Shown here: positions 7,989 to 15,201 of the stretch, one piece after another
Layout: each line of letters begins with the position of its first letter
Position numbering within the stretch: position 1 is the stretch's first letter
Assembly: GCA_019117495.1 (NCBI GenBank)
Contig: DWZP01000029.1
Span: forward strand, 1-64,000
DNA: 64,000 bases
Direction: 5' to 3'
Origin: Fusicatenibacter_A intestinipullorum
Lineage (GTDB): Bacteria; Bacillota; Negativicutes; Acidaminococcales; Acidaminococcaceae
Notes under the pieces: model-generated
Databases searched by the model: none
What the model saw: the letters and a program-made list of their open reading frames with translations, nothing else
Told to the model about the DNA's origin: nothing
Made by a program: the position numbers and the translations under genes

Positions 7989-8124
7989 CACCCATATAAA
8001 CGGCAAAACGGGGGGCAAAAATTAACCATGAGCAAAAAAATCAGGCAAAAAATTGCGGCAGCGGCAAAAAATAAATTTTGCGCGCAGGTAAATTTTTAAG
8101 GCGAAAAATCCGTTTATATGGGTG
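7989..8124. repeat. Perfect 15-base inverted repeat
   Basis: cacccatataaacgg at 7989-8003 and its exact reverse complement at 8110-8124, enclosing 106 bases rich in A runs and gcggcagcggc. It could be the closing stem of a structured RNA or the ends of a small non-autonomous element. Confidence 0.6.
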
Positions 8125-8141
8125 TAAGGGGTTTGCAAAAT

Positions 8142-8171
8142 AAAAAACCGCTGCCGTAAAAAGCAGCGGTT
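8142..8171 (-). terminator. Terminator of alcohol dehydrogenase gene
   Basis: aaccgctgc/gcagcggtt stem with an 8-base loop and a minus-strand U-run. Confidence 0.85.
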
Positions 8172-8203
8172 AGTGTTTAAATATCAAGCAGGAGCCTATG
8201 GGG

Positions 8204-9373
8204 TTAGAAGGTTACGGGTTTACCGTAGTATGAGCAGGTTAAAACCTTCAGCATGGCTTCGTCGTCAATCGGGCGCGGGTTGGCAAGGGTGCAGGGGTCA
8301 AGCACAGCGTTGTGGGCTATTGCTTCTGCATTTTCTTTAAACAGCTCTTCGCTCACGCCGTTAGCCTGATAGGTCTGTTCAATGCCAAGTTCTTTGTTTA
8401 ATGCGCAGATGGCTTTAATAAGCGAATCGGTAAGCTGCTTGTCGGTGCCGCCTGGCAGGCCCAGGTAACGTGCAACTGCTGCATAGCGGTTCATGCATAC
8501 GCGGGAGTTGTACTGGATAACGGACGGTAAAAGAATTGCGTTGCAGCAGCCGTGCGGAATGTGGAATACTGCACCGGTTTTGTGCGCCAGACTGTGAGCA
8601 ATGCCCAAAAGCGCGTTGCTGAACGCCATGCCTGCAAGGCACTGGGCAATGTGCATTTTGCCGCGTGCTTCTTTGTCGCCGTGGTAGCTGTCAAGAAGGC
8701 TGTCGAAAATATCGCCGATGGCCTTCAGCGCCAGAGCGTCCGAAAAATCGCTGCGCGCAGTGGCAACATAGGCTTCCAGTGCGTGGGTTAAAGCGTCCAT
8801 GCCGGTATGTGCGGTAAGCTTGGGCGGCATGGTCAGCGGTATATCGGTATCAAGCACGGCAATATCCGGGGTAATTTCAAAATCGGCCAGCGGGTATTTA
8901 ATGCCGCTGGAGTAATCGGTGATAACCGAAAAGGCAGTTACTTCCGAAGCGGTGCCGCTGGTGGATGGAATGGCTACGAAAATTGCCTTGTTGCGCAGCT
9001 TGGGCATGGTGAACGGTGTTTTAATATCCTCGAAGGTTTTATCGGGATGCTCGTAAAATACCCACATGGCTTTGGCTGCGTCGATGGGGGAGCCGCCGCC
9101 GATAGCAACGATAACGTCCGGCTCAAATTCGCGCATGGCCTGTGCGCCTTTCATAACTGTTTCTATGGAAGGATCGGGCTCGATGCCTTCAAATAAAGCG
9201 GTTTCCAGTCCGGCAGCTTTCAAAACCTCCTCGGTTTTCTGCAAAAAGCCGCCGCGGCGCATGGAACTGCCGCCGGTGAAAATCATGGCTTTTTTGTGGC
9301 CTGCCAAAACCTTCAATTCATCAAGGGCGCCCGGCCCATAGTAAATATCGCGTGGTAAAGTAAAGCGTGACAT
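8204..9373 (-). CDS. Iron-containing alcohol dehydrogenase
   Basis: 389-residue group III alcohol dehydrogenase, reducing aldehydes to alcohols with NAD(P)H. The GGGSPIDAAKA nucleotide motif is near residue 97. The iron-binding His/Asp set lies in HTGMDALTHALEAY and GIAHSLAHKTGAVFHIPHG. Single-gene unit with an AGGAGG site and its own terminator, divergent from thiC. Substrate cannot be told from sequence; butanol, ethanol, 1,3-propanediol or lactaldehyde types are all possible. Confidence 0.9.
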   Translation of the reverse strand: MSRFTLPRDIYYGPGALDELKVLAGHKKAMIFTGGSSMRRGGFLQKTEEVLKAAGLETALFEGIEPDPSIETVMKGAQAMREFEPDVIVAIGGGSPIDAAKAMWVFYEHPDKTFEDIKTPFTMPKLRNKAIFVAIPSTSGTASEVTAFSVITDYSSGIKYPLADFEITPDIAVLDTDIPLTMPPKLTAHTGMDALTHALEAYVATARSDFSDALALKAIGDIFDSLLDSYHGDKEARGKMHIAQCLAGMAFSNALLGIAHSLAHKTGAVFHIPHGCCNAILLPSVIQYNSRVCMNRYAAVARYLGLPGGTDKQLTDSLIKAICALNKELGIEQTYQANGVSEELFKENAEAIAHNAVLDPCTLANPRPIDDEAMLKVLTCSYYGKPVTF

Positions 9374-9566
9374 GTAATCGCCTCCTGTTTTCTTAACTGC
9401 CTTTATTATAACACATAATGGTTAGCTTTAGTTGACTTTTCTGTGAAAAATTAAAAATTATTATTAAATAAATTTATAAACTAATTTTAAAAATTAACAT
9501 AAAACGGTAGAGTATTGTGCCGATTTACTGTATAATAGAAATATTAACAGTAAAGGAAGTGATTTT

Positions 9567-10871
9567 TTGGCAACACAAATGCAGCTTGCCCGAAAAGGCA
9601 TTATTACCGAAGCAATGAAGCAGGTGGCGGCCTACGAAGGCGTAACGGAAGAATTTATCCGCAAAGGCGTGGCCGAAGGCACTATTGCCATACCGCTTAA
9701 TATAAACCATAAAAACGTAACCCCGCGCGGCGTGGGGCAGGGGCTGAGCGTTAAGGTCAACGCCAATATCGGCACCTCCAGCAGCTATCCCGACCCGGAG
9801 CCGGAGCTTGAAAAGCTGGCGGCAGCGATTGCAGCAGGCGCCGACAGCGTGATGGATTTATCGACCGGCGACAATATCGACGCTTCGCGCAGGGCCATTA
9901 TCGGCGCCAGCACGGTTATGGTGGGCACGGTGCCTATTTACCAGGCGACGGTGGAAACCATTAAAAAACGCGGCGCTGTTGTGGAAATGACGAAAGAAGA
10001 TTTGTTTGGAGTTATCCGCCAGCAGGCGGCAGACGGCGCGGACTTTATGACTATACACTGCGGCATTAACAAAAACGTGCTTGACATGCTGACCGGCGAA
10101 GGGCGCGTGATGGATGTTGTAAGCCGCGGCGGCAGCTTTATTACCGGCTGGATGCTGCACAACGGCAAGGAAAACCCGCTGTACGAATACTATGATGAAA
10201 TTTTGGACATCTGCGCCGAGTATGATGTTACCATTAGTTTGGGCGACGGTTTGCGCCCCGGCTGCCTGGCCGACGCAAGCGACCGCGCACAATTGCAGGA
10301 GCTTTTGAACCTTGGCGAACTGACGCAGCGCGCCTGGGCAAAAGGCGTGCAGGTAATGGTGGAAGGGCCGGGACACGTTCCTTACAACCAGATTGCCGCC
10401 AACATGCAGCTGCAGAAACGCGTGTGCCACGGTGCGCCTTTTTATGTGCTGGGGCCTCTCGTTACGGACGTTGCGCCGGGGTATGACCATATTACCTCCG
10501 CTATCGGCGGCACGCTGGCTGCCATGAGCGGCGCGGACTTTTTGTGCTATGTAACACCTGCCGAGCATTTGGGTCTGCCCGATATTAACGACGTGCGCGA
10601 AGGCGTAATTGCAGCGCGTATTGCAGGGCACGCAGCCGATGTTGCCAAAGGCTTGCCCAAAGCCGTAGAGTGGGATTTGGAAATGGCGAAAGCGCGCAAA
10701 AACCTGGACTGGAAAAAACAGATTGAACTTGCCATAGACCCTGTTAAAGCGCAGGCTTACCGCGATAAAAAGAACAAAGCGGATGACGAAGCATGTTCAA
10801 TGTGCGGCGATTACTGCGCCGTGAAAATTGTTGGCGAATACCTTGATAAATGCAAAGGGTGCAGAAAATAA
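9567..10871 (+). CDS. thiC: Phosphomethylpyrimidine synthase
   Basis: Radical SAM enzyme converting aminoimidazole ribotide to HMP phosphate in thiamine synthesis. The 434-residue length is the short anaerobe form. The C-terminal iron-sulfur motif CSMCGDYC starts at residue 410. I accept the TTG start at 9567 because AAGGAAG sits at proper spacing; an in-frame ATG lies four codons later. A TATAAT (9531-9536) gives a leader of only about 25 nt, so there is no room for the TPP riboswitch that normally precedes thiC. A weak hairpin follows the stop. Confidence 0.93.
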   Translation: MATQMQLARKGIITEAMKQVAAYEGVTEEFIRKGVAEGTIAIPLNINHKNVTPRGVGQGLSVKVNANIGTSSSYPDPEPELEKLAAAIAAGADSVMDLSTGDNIDASRRAIIGASTVMVGTVPIYQATVETIKKRGAVVEMTKEDLFGVIRQQAADGADFMTIHCGINKNVLDMLTGEGRVMDVVSRGGSFITGWMLHNGKENPLYEYYDEILDICAEYDVTISLGDGLRPGCLADASDRAQLQELLNLGELTQRAWAKGVQVMVEGPGHVPYNQIAANMQLQKRVCHGAPFYVLGPLVTDVAPGYDHITSAIGGTLAAMSGADFLCYVTPAEHLGLPDINDVREGVIAARIAGHAADVAKGLPKAVEWDLEMAKARKNLDWKKQIELAIDPVKAQAYRDKKNKADDEACSMCGDYCAVKIVGEYLDKCKGCRK

Positions 10872-10907
10872 TACGGCAAAAACCGTATTGTTGCAGGCTT
10901 TATCTAT

Positions 10908-10936
10908 TTGCTTTTTAAATTAAGCCGTGCTATAAT
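10908..10936 (+). promoter_or_regulatory. Promoter of antitoxin RNA
   Basis: TTGCTT (10908-10913), exactly 17 bases, TATAAT (10931-10936). Transcription from about 10943 reaches the terminator at 10986-11017 without crossing a gene. Confidence 0.75.
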
Positions 10937-10942
10937 GAAAGC

Positions 10943-11017
10943 ACGAAATGGGATTGATGTTGTTCACTTAGGCACACATCAAAAGAAAAACCCGGGAGCT
11001 GCAACTCCCGGGTTTTT
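10943..11017 (+). ncRNA. Antisense antitoxin RNA, par/RNA II-like
   Basis: A predicted 75-nt RNA. Its 5' part (10947-10975) is a near copy of the plus-strand sequence at 11100-11131: AATGGGATT, a variable piece, TTCACTTA and GGCAC are shared. Because the toxin is read from the minus strand, this RNA is complementary to the toxin message over its ribosome site and start codon. It ends in the terminator shared with the toxin message. Convergent transcripts, shared terminator and a repeat at the start region are the layout of the enterococcal par (Fst) locus. Confidence 0.7.
10986..11017. terminator. Shared bidirectional terminator of TA locus
   Basis: A5, stem cccgggag/ctcccggg, 6-base loop, T5. 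It terminates both convergent transcripts, so both RNAs end in complementary hairpins able to start pairing. Confidence 0.9.
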
Positions 11018-11032
11018 ATGTGCTGGCCGTGG

Positions 11033-11122
11033 TTATAAGTACCTGTCCAGCCACTTGCAGATATAGTACGATACTATGCCTGCTGCGACAGATACGAAGA
11101 ATGGGATTATTATTGTATTCAC
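11033..11122 (-). CDS. Small membrane toxin of par-type TA system
   Basis: A 29-residue peptide starting at GTG with a strong AGGAGGT site 7 bases upstream. It opens with Met-Asn-Thr, has one hydrophobic helix (about residues 4-21: IIIPFFVSVAAGIVSYYI) and a short charged amphipathic tail CKWLDRYL. Size, one helix and polar tail fit type I toxins of the Fst/Ldr/TxpA kind, which insert into the inner membrane. It has its own consensus promoter and an antisense RNA opposite its start. I do not recognise the sequence as a named toxin. A relic with the same tail lies at 1892-1936. Confidence 0.75.
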   Translation of the reverse strand: MNTIIIPFFVSVAAGIVSYYICKWLDRYL

Positions 11123-11164
11123 TTATGGCACCTCCTTCCTACCGGAAAGAGTCACGGCTTATAT

Positions 11165-11193
11165 ATTATGCTGTAAAAATAAAAATCAGTCAA
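11165..11193 (-). promoter_or_regulatory. Toxin promoter
   Basis: Minus-strand TTGACT (11188-11193), 17-base spacer, CATAAT (11165-11170), giving a start near 11158 and a 36-nt leader to the GTG. Confidence 0.75.
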
Positions 11194-11196
11194 TAA

Positions 11197-11236
11197 TAAA
11201 AATAACCTGCTGCATTAACGCAGCAGGTTATTTTTT
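11197..11236. terminator. Bidirectional terminator
   Basis: aataacctgctgc/gcagcaggttatt stem with a small loop and A/T runs on both flanks; ends the leftward GNAT gene and insulates the toxin promoter. Confidence 0.85.
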
Positions 11237-11260
11237 ACCTGTTATATAATTTTAAGCTGT

Positions 11261-11842
11261 TTATTTTTTATAGGTTTCGTGCGGCTGTAATAAATCGTTA
11301 TTGCTGAACGCACTGACCGGCTTTAACGGCTGCGGTGCTTTGGTATCCGCCTTCAGGCGCTTGCTGTACCAGCATACGTCCAGCCAGCGGCCGTGCTTAA
11401 ACCCGGCAAGTTTGTGCGTACCGGCATCCTCAAAGCCCATGCGCTTGTGAAAGTTTAAACTGTTTTGGTTAATTGCCGTTATGCAGGCGTAGGCGTTATA
11501 GTAGCCCTGTTCTTCTAAAATATCAAGCAGCGCGGCATACAGGCACTCGCCGATATTTTGCCCGCAAAAGGCAGCGTCCACATAAACGGACAGGTCTACC
11601 GTGTAATCATACGCCACGCGCTCATTATAGGCGGAAGCGTAAGCGTAGCCGAGAACTTTGCCTTCGCGTTCATACACAAGGTATGGGTAGCGGCTGCTGA
11701 TAGCTTCAACGCGTGCGGCAAATTCCTCCGGTGTTGGCACTTCGTATTCAAACGAGATAACGGTATCCGTAATATACGGCGCGTAAATTTCTAAAATGCG
11801 TGCGGCGTCCTGATGGCGGACGAAACGGATTAAATCTTTCAT
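11261..11842 (-). CDS. GNAT N-acetyltransferase, phosphinothricin-acetyltransferase type
   Basis: 193 residues. The N-terminal IRFVRHQDAARILEIYAPYI and the later LSVYVDAAFCGQNIGECLY (acetyl-CoA pyrophosphate loop) and NFHKRMGFEDAGT match the Pat/Bar/MnaT branch, which acetylates phosphinothricin, methionine sulfone or other amino-acid amines. A C-terminal tail of about 30 residues is extra. Start overlaps the upstream gene as ATGA, so the pair is co-translated. The natural substrate is unknown. Confidence 0.8.
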   Translation of the reverse strand: MKDLIRFVRHQDAARILEIYAPYITDTVISFEYEVPTPEEFAARVEAISSRYPYLVYEREGKVLGYAYASAYNERVAYDYTVDLSVYVDAAFCGQNIGECLYAALLDILEEQGYYNAYACITAINQNSLNFHKRMGFEDAGTHKLAGFKHGRWLDVCWYSKRLKADTKAPQPLKPVSAFSNNDLLQPHETYKK

Positions 11843-12927
11843 TTATGGTTCCTGTCTTTTAAAATGCGGCGCAGAATGGCAAACATAACTTCGGCAGCGT
11901 CATCCTGCATTTTAAAGGAAAGGCTCTGCCCGTCATTCTGGTGCGCTTCAATAATATTGGTAGAAAGGTTTGCTGTTTTTAAATCGTCCAGGCGGATTTG
12001 CTTGGCCAGTTTTTTGCTTAAATAAATAATGCGGCTGTTGGTTAAGAATAAATACCCGGCGTCGATAATTACGGCAGTTTCTTCCATAACCTGCGGGTGC
12101 TCGATATGTTCACCCTTAAAGGAGATGGTTTCGTCGATGCGCAGCTTGCGCGTCAGCTGGTAGTAGTTGTCCTCTTTGGCAACGGTTTTAACTTCGCATA
12201 AAGCGGCCTGCCCGGCTGCGTGGCAAATTTCGCCTTCTTCCAGCGGAAAGTCTACCTTAACATTGCCCAAAGGAGCGTTTTCGGCGTTCCACAAATAGCG
12301 GTATTTGGTTAAAGCGTTGTCGATATTGGCTTTAAATTCGTAGGGAATATCCAGTTTGGCGCACATATCGCTCAGCTGATGCTCGTCCTCAGGCGTAAAG
12401 CGTTTGGCATCGGCAATGCGGTCAAACTCGCCGTTAAAGTAATCGTTAAAAACCTGCTTGCGGAAGTCGAAGCCGTCTTCGTAATCATAGCCGAACAGCT
12501 CGTTAATGGCGGCGATGGTAAGGTTTTCCTCGCCGGTTACAAGTCCGCGGCAGCGCGAAAAATAGGCGGATTTTTTAGCGCCGTTATCGGCAAGGCGGCA
12601 CAGGTTTTCGGGGATTTCCAAAATTTCCGCCATATGGGCGCGGTCATTTAAAATAGGGTCGTCCTTACTCTGCGCGCCCGAAAAAGCGTTGTCGGCAACC
12701 TTGCGGTAAATGGCGCTGCGCTGGTCCATATTGGTGTCGCTGAATTTGCAGCCCCACTTTTTAAAAATAGCGGCGGCTGCGTCTTTTGTCAGTTCCTGCG
12801 CGCTTTTGGCCTCGGTTAAAATGTTATTTATTTCTGCAAAGGCGTTCTGCTGGGGCTTGGAGCCAAACAGCCTGCCCATAAAACCCTGTTCTTCCAGTTC
12901 CTGCTTTTTAAATCCTTTCACGGTCAC
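11839..12927 (-). CDS. Hypothetical protein with C-terminal bacterial PH-like domain
   Basis: 362 residues, GTG start (a second GTG two codons later is also possible). No signal peptide or membrane helix. The first 230 residues are mostly helical and charged and I do not recognise them. From about 235 to 355 beta-rich sequence with DAGYLFLTNSRIIYLSKK and QIRLDDLKTANL resembles bacterial PH (YokE/GRAM-like) domains. Stop overlaps the GNAT start. Function unknown. Confidence 0.7.
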   Translation of the reverse strand: MTVKGFKKQELEEQGFMGRLFGSKPQQNAFAEINNILTEAKSAQELTKDAAAAIFKKWGCKFSDTNMDQRSAIYRKVADNAFSGAQSKDDPILNDRAHMAEILEIPENLCRLADNGAKKSAYFSRCRGLVTGEENLTIAAINELFGYDYEDGFDFRKQVFNDYFNGEFDRIADAKRFTPEDEHQLSDMCAKLDIPYEFKANIDNALTKYRYLWNAENAPLGNVKVDFPLEEGEICHAAGQAALCEVKTVAKEDNYYQLTRKLRIDETISFKGEHIEHPQVMEETAVIIDAGYLFLTNSRIIYLSKKLAKQIRLDDLKTANLSTNIIEAHQNDGQSLSFKMQDDAAEVMFAILRRILKDRNHK

Positions 12928-13080
12928 ACATCCTTATTAATGTAATAAATTAATTATACAATATCCGCGGTTATGCCGCAATAAGCGGTTTAAAACACGG
13001 AGTTTACACAAATGTCACAACTAATATTTAGGATATGTTAGAATGTTAATATAGGATATTATCGTGCGGAGATGATATAG

Positions 13081-14313
13081 ATGAATATTTTTGAGGACCG
13101 CGGCGGCGGAAAACTGCACTGGAAGCTTAATTTGTATGTTTTATGGGTGTGCGTGTTTTTTACCTGTGCAAGCTATACCATGTGCGTGCCGTTTTTGCCG
13201 GTATATCTTTTGCAGCATTTGGGCGTATCCCAGGCTGATGTCAATTCGTGGACGGGCCTTATTTATTCCGTTACCTTTTTTACGGCGGCCATTATGGCGC
13301 CTTACTGGGGTGCCCATGCCGACCGTATAGGCCAGCGCCTGATGGCAATACGTGCGGGGTTCGGCCTTGCCGTAACCTATGCCTTAATGGGCATGTGCCA
13401 GAGCCCGGAACAGCTTTTTGGCGTGCGCCTTTTGGCAGGCCTTGTAAGCGGCTTTGTGCCGGCGTCGCTGTCGCTGGTTTCTTCAACCCTGCCTGCCGTT
13501 AAAATGGGCTGGGGCATGGGGCTTATGCAGACTGCCGTTGCCTCCGGTAGCATCCTCGGGCCAATGCTCGGTGGGTATGTAAGCGCCTGGTTCGGTATGC
13601 GCATGTCGTTTTATATCGCGGCGGGGGCGCTGTTTATTGCAACCATTATGGTTATTGCTTTTGTGCGCGATGTAGAACACGAAAAAGGCAAAGGAAAAGT
13701 TATTCATATCTGGGCGGACTTAAAGGCGTCGCTGCAAAATAAAGGGCTGCTGTTTGTAATGAGCATGTTCTTTTTGGTGCAGGTATGCGTAATGATTGTG
13801 CAGCCGTTGATTACCATGTACGTATCGTATCTGTTGGGCGGCGTTGTTAATGACGACGTTGTTAAAACTGCGGGCATTATCTTCTCGCTGGCAGGCATTG
13901 CCGGTATTATCGCCGGGCCGTACTGGGGCAGCCGCGGGCAGAAGCGCGGTTACACAAAAACGCTGTTTATGGTATTTATCTGCGCGGGCGCAATAAATAT
14001 GTGCCAGTTCTTTGTGTACAACATATGGCAGTATGCAGTAGTAACCTTTATTTACGGCCTGTTTCTGGCAGGAGCGGTGCCTAATATTAACGCCCGCCTG
14101 GTTGAAGTTACCGACCCTTCCGTGCGCGGCAAGGCCTTTGGGCTTGTAACCAGCGCGCAACAGTTCGGCGGCGTGGTTGGCCCGCTTTTAGGCGGCTTTT
14201 TAGGCGGCTTTTTGCCGACGCGCCTGATACTTGTTTTAACGGGCGTAATTTTGGTATGCGCCGGTGTTTACACTTATTTAACCAAAGTGCGCGGCGTTCC
14301 GCAGAAGGCCTGA
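13081..14313 (+). CDS. MFS transporter, multidrug-efflux type
   Basis: 410 residues with about 12 hydrophobic helices. The loop 2-3 motif appears as GAHADRIGQRLMAIRAG near residue 77 and motif C-like LMQTAVASGSILGPMLGGYVSA near 145, which is typical of drug:H+ antiporters (TetA/NorA group). C-terminal half repeats GAVPNINARLVEV and SAQQFGGVVGPLLGGFLGG. Ribosome site CGGAGATG is 8 bases before ATG. Single gene; substrate unknown. Confidence 0.88.
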   Translation: MNIFEDRGGGKLHWKLNLYVLWVCVFFTCASYTMCVPFLPVYLLQHLGVSQADVNSWTGLIYSVTFFTAAIMAPYWGAHADRIGQRLMAIRAGFGLAVTYALMGMCQSPEQLFGVRLLAGLVSGFVPASLSLVSSTLPAVKMGWGMGLMQTAVASGSILGPMLGGYVSAWFGMRMSFYIAAGALFIATIMVIAFVRDVEHEKGKGKVIHIWADLKASLQNKGLLFVMSMFFLVQVCVMIVQPLITMYVSYLLGGVVNDDVVKTAGIIFSLAGIAGIIAGPYWGSRGQKRGYTKTLFMVFICAGAINMCQFFVYNIWQYAVVTFIYGLFLAGAVPNINARLVEVTDPSVRGKAFGLVTSAQQFGGVVGPLLGGFLGGFLPTRLILVLTGVILVCAGVYTYLTKVRGVPQKA

Positions 14314-14408
14314 ATGCAGGTGTGTAGCAAATTTAAACAGATAAACTGTTAAAAATTGAACAGTTTGTGAAAGCTTTAAAATTAAGGGGGCAAAACCCCT
14401 GATTTAGC

Positions 14409-14436
14409 TTGACAAATTTTGTATACAATATACAAT
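14409..14436 (+). promoter_or_regulatory. Promoter with TGTATACA-type palindrome
   Basis: TTGACA (14409-14414), 16-base spacer, TACAAT (14431-14436). The spacer contains TTGTATACAA, a perfect palindrome, continuing into TATACAAT. It is the same core as the sites before nifJ and fits GntR/FadR-like operators (inference). Confidence 0.6.
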
Positions 14437-14471
14437 AGAGCTGTAAGCAGCATAAAAGGGGGAATTTTACA

Positions 14472-15023
14472 ATGCTTATTAAAAAATTTGAAGGTAATTC
14501 ACCGAAAATTGACCCGAAGGCTTTTGTAGCCGAAACCGCAGTAGTTATCGGCAAAGCAGAACTGAAAGAATACAGCAGCGTATGGTATAACGTAACCATC
14601 CGCGGCGATGTTAATGAAATTAAAGTTGGCAGATATACCAATGTTCAGGATAACAGCGTGCTGCACGTTTCCGACAGCCATGCCTGCATTCTGGGCGACT
14701 ATGTAACCGTAGGCCATTGCGCGCTTCTGCATGCCTGCACGGTTGAAGACCATGTGCTTATCGGCATGCACTCCACCGTTTTGGACGGCGCTGTTATCGG
14801 CAAAGGCTCCATTGTGGCAGCCGGCGCGGTTGTAACCAAAAATACCATCGTTCCGCCGTACTCCCTGGTAGCAGGTGTACCGGCTAAAGTTATTAAAAAA
14901 CTGCCGGAAAACACCGACGCAACCCATGCACAGGCCGTTAAATACGAAAATCTGTGGACCCGCCGTTACAACGAACTTCCAGATGGCGGCGGCGAAGAAT
15001 ACCATGGCGAAAAAATTGTATAA
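14472..15023 (+). CDS. Gamma-carbonic anhydrase family protein
   Basis: 183 residues of left-handed beta-helix hexapeptide repeats. The family motifs for zinc are visible: DNSVLHVSDSHACILGDYVTVGHCALLHACTV supplies histidines of the HxxxxH type, and NVTIRGDVNEIKVG supplies the conserved Arg/Asp. YrdA/PaaY-like relatives bind Zn, Co or Fe; enzymatic activity varies. GGGGG-rich ribosome site before ATG. Lies upstream of nifJ with a terminator between. Confidence 0.85.
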   Translation: MLIKKFEGNSPKIDPKAFVAETAVVIGKAELKEYSSVWYNVTIRGDVNEIKVGRYTNVQDNSVLHVSDSHACILGDYVTVGHCALLHACTVEDHVLIGMHSTVLDGAVIGKGSIVAAGAVVTKNTIVPPYSLVAGVPAKVIKKLPENTDATHAQAVKYENLWTRRYNELPDGGGEEYHGEKIV

Positions 15024-15035
15024 TTAATTTACAGC

Positions 15036-15067
15036 TTAAAAGGTACGGTTTTTGCCGTGCCTTTTTT
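15036..15067 (+). terminator. Terminator after gamma-carbonic anhydrase gene
   Basis: aaggtacgg/ccgtgcctt stem with one G-U pair, loop ttttt, then a 7-T run. Confidence 0.8.
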
Positions 15068-15083
15068 TGTTTAACAAAGGCTA

Positions 15084-15134
15084 TTGTATACACTGCCTTT
15101 AAATTTACAAACCCTTGTAAATAGTGTATACTAA
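15084..15134 (+). promoter_or_regulatory. nifJ promoter with paired GTATACACT sites
   Basis: TTTACA (15104-15109), 17 bases, TATACT (15127-15132). TTGTATACACT (15084-15094) and AGTGTATAC (15123-15131) form an inverted pair about four helical turns apart, the second overlapping the -10. A repressor binding here would block transcription. Confidence 0.6.
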
Positions 15135-15201
15135 TTATATATGCACTTTGCATATCCTCACATAATTCAGCAGTTATAACGATGAGAAAGAAGGGAACCA
15201 C

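Larger units (their letters stand above)
7467..8203. other. 737-base gene-free region rich in palindromes
   Basis: Apart from the terminator at 8142-8171 and the upstream region of the M23 gene, this stretch holds hairpins (gcactatctc/gagatagtgc at about 7792-7817, gtactac/gtagtac at about 7842-7867, aataaacc/ggtttatt at about 7891-7910), a duplicated 12-mer, a purine-rich tract (7935-7988) and a 15-base inverted repeat. I find no convincing protein gene. Confidence 0.6.
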
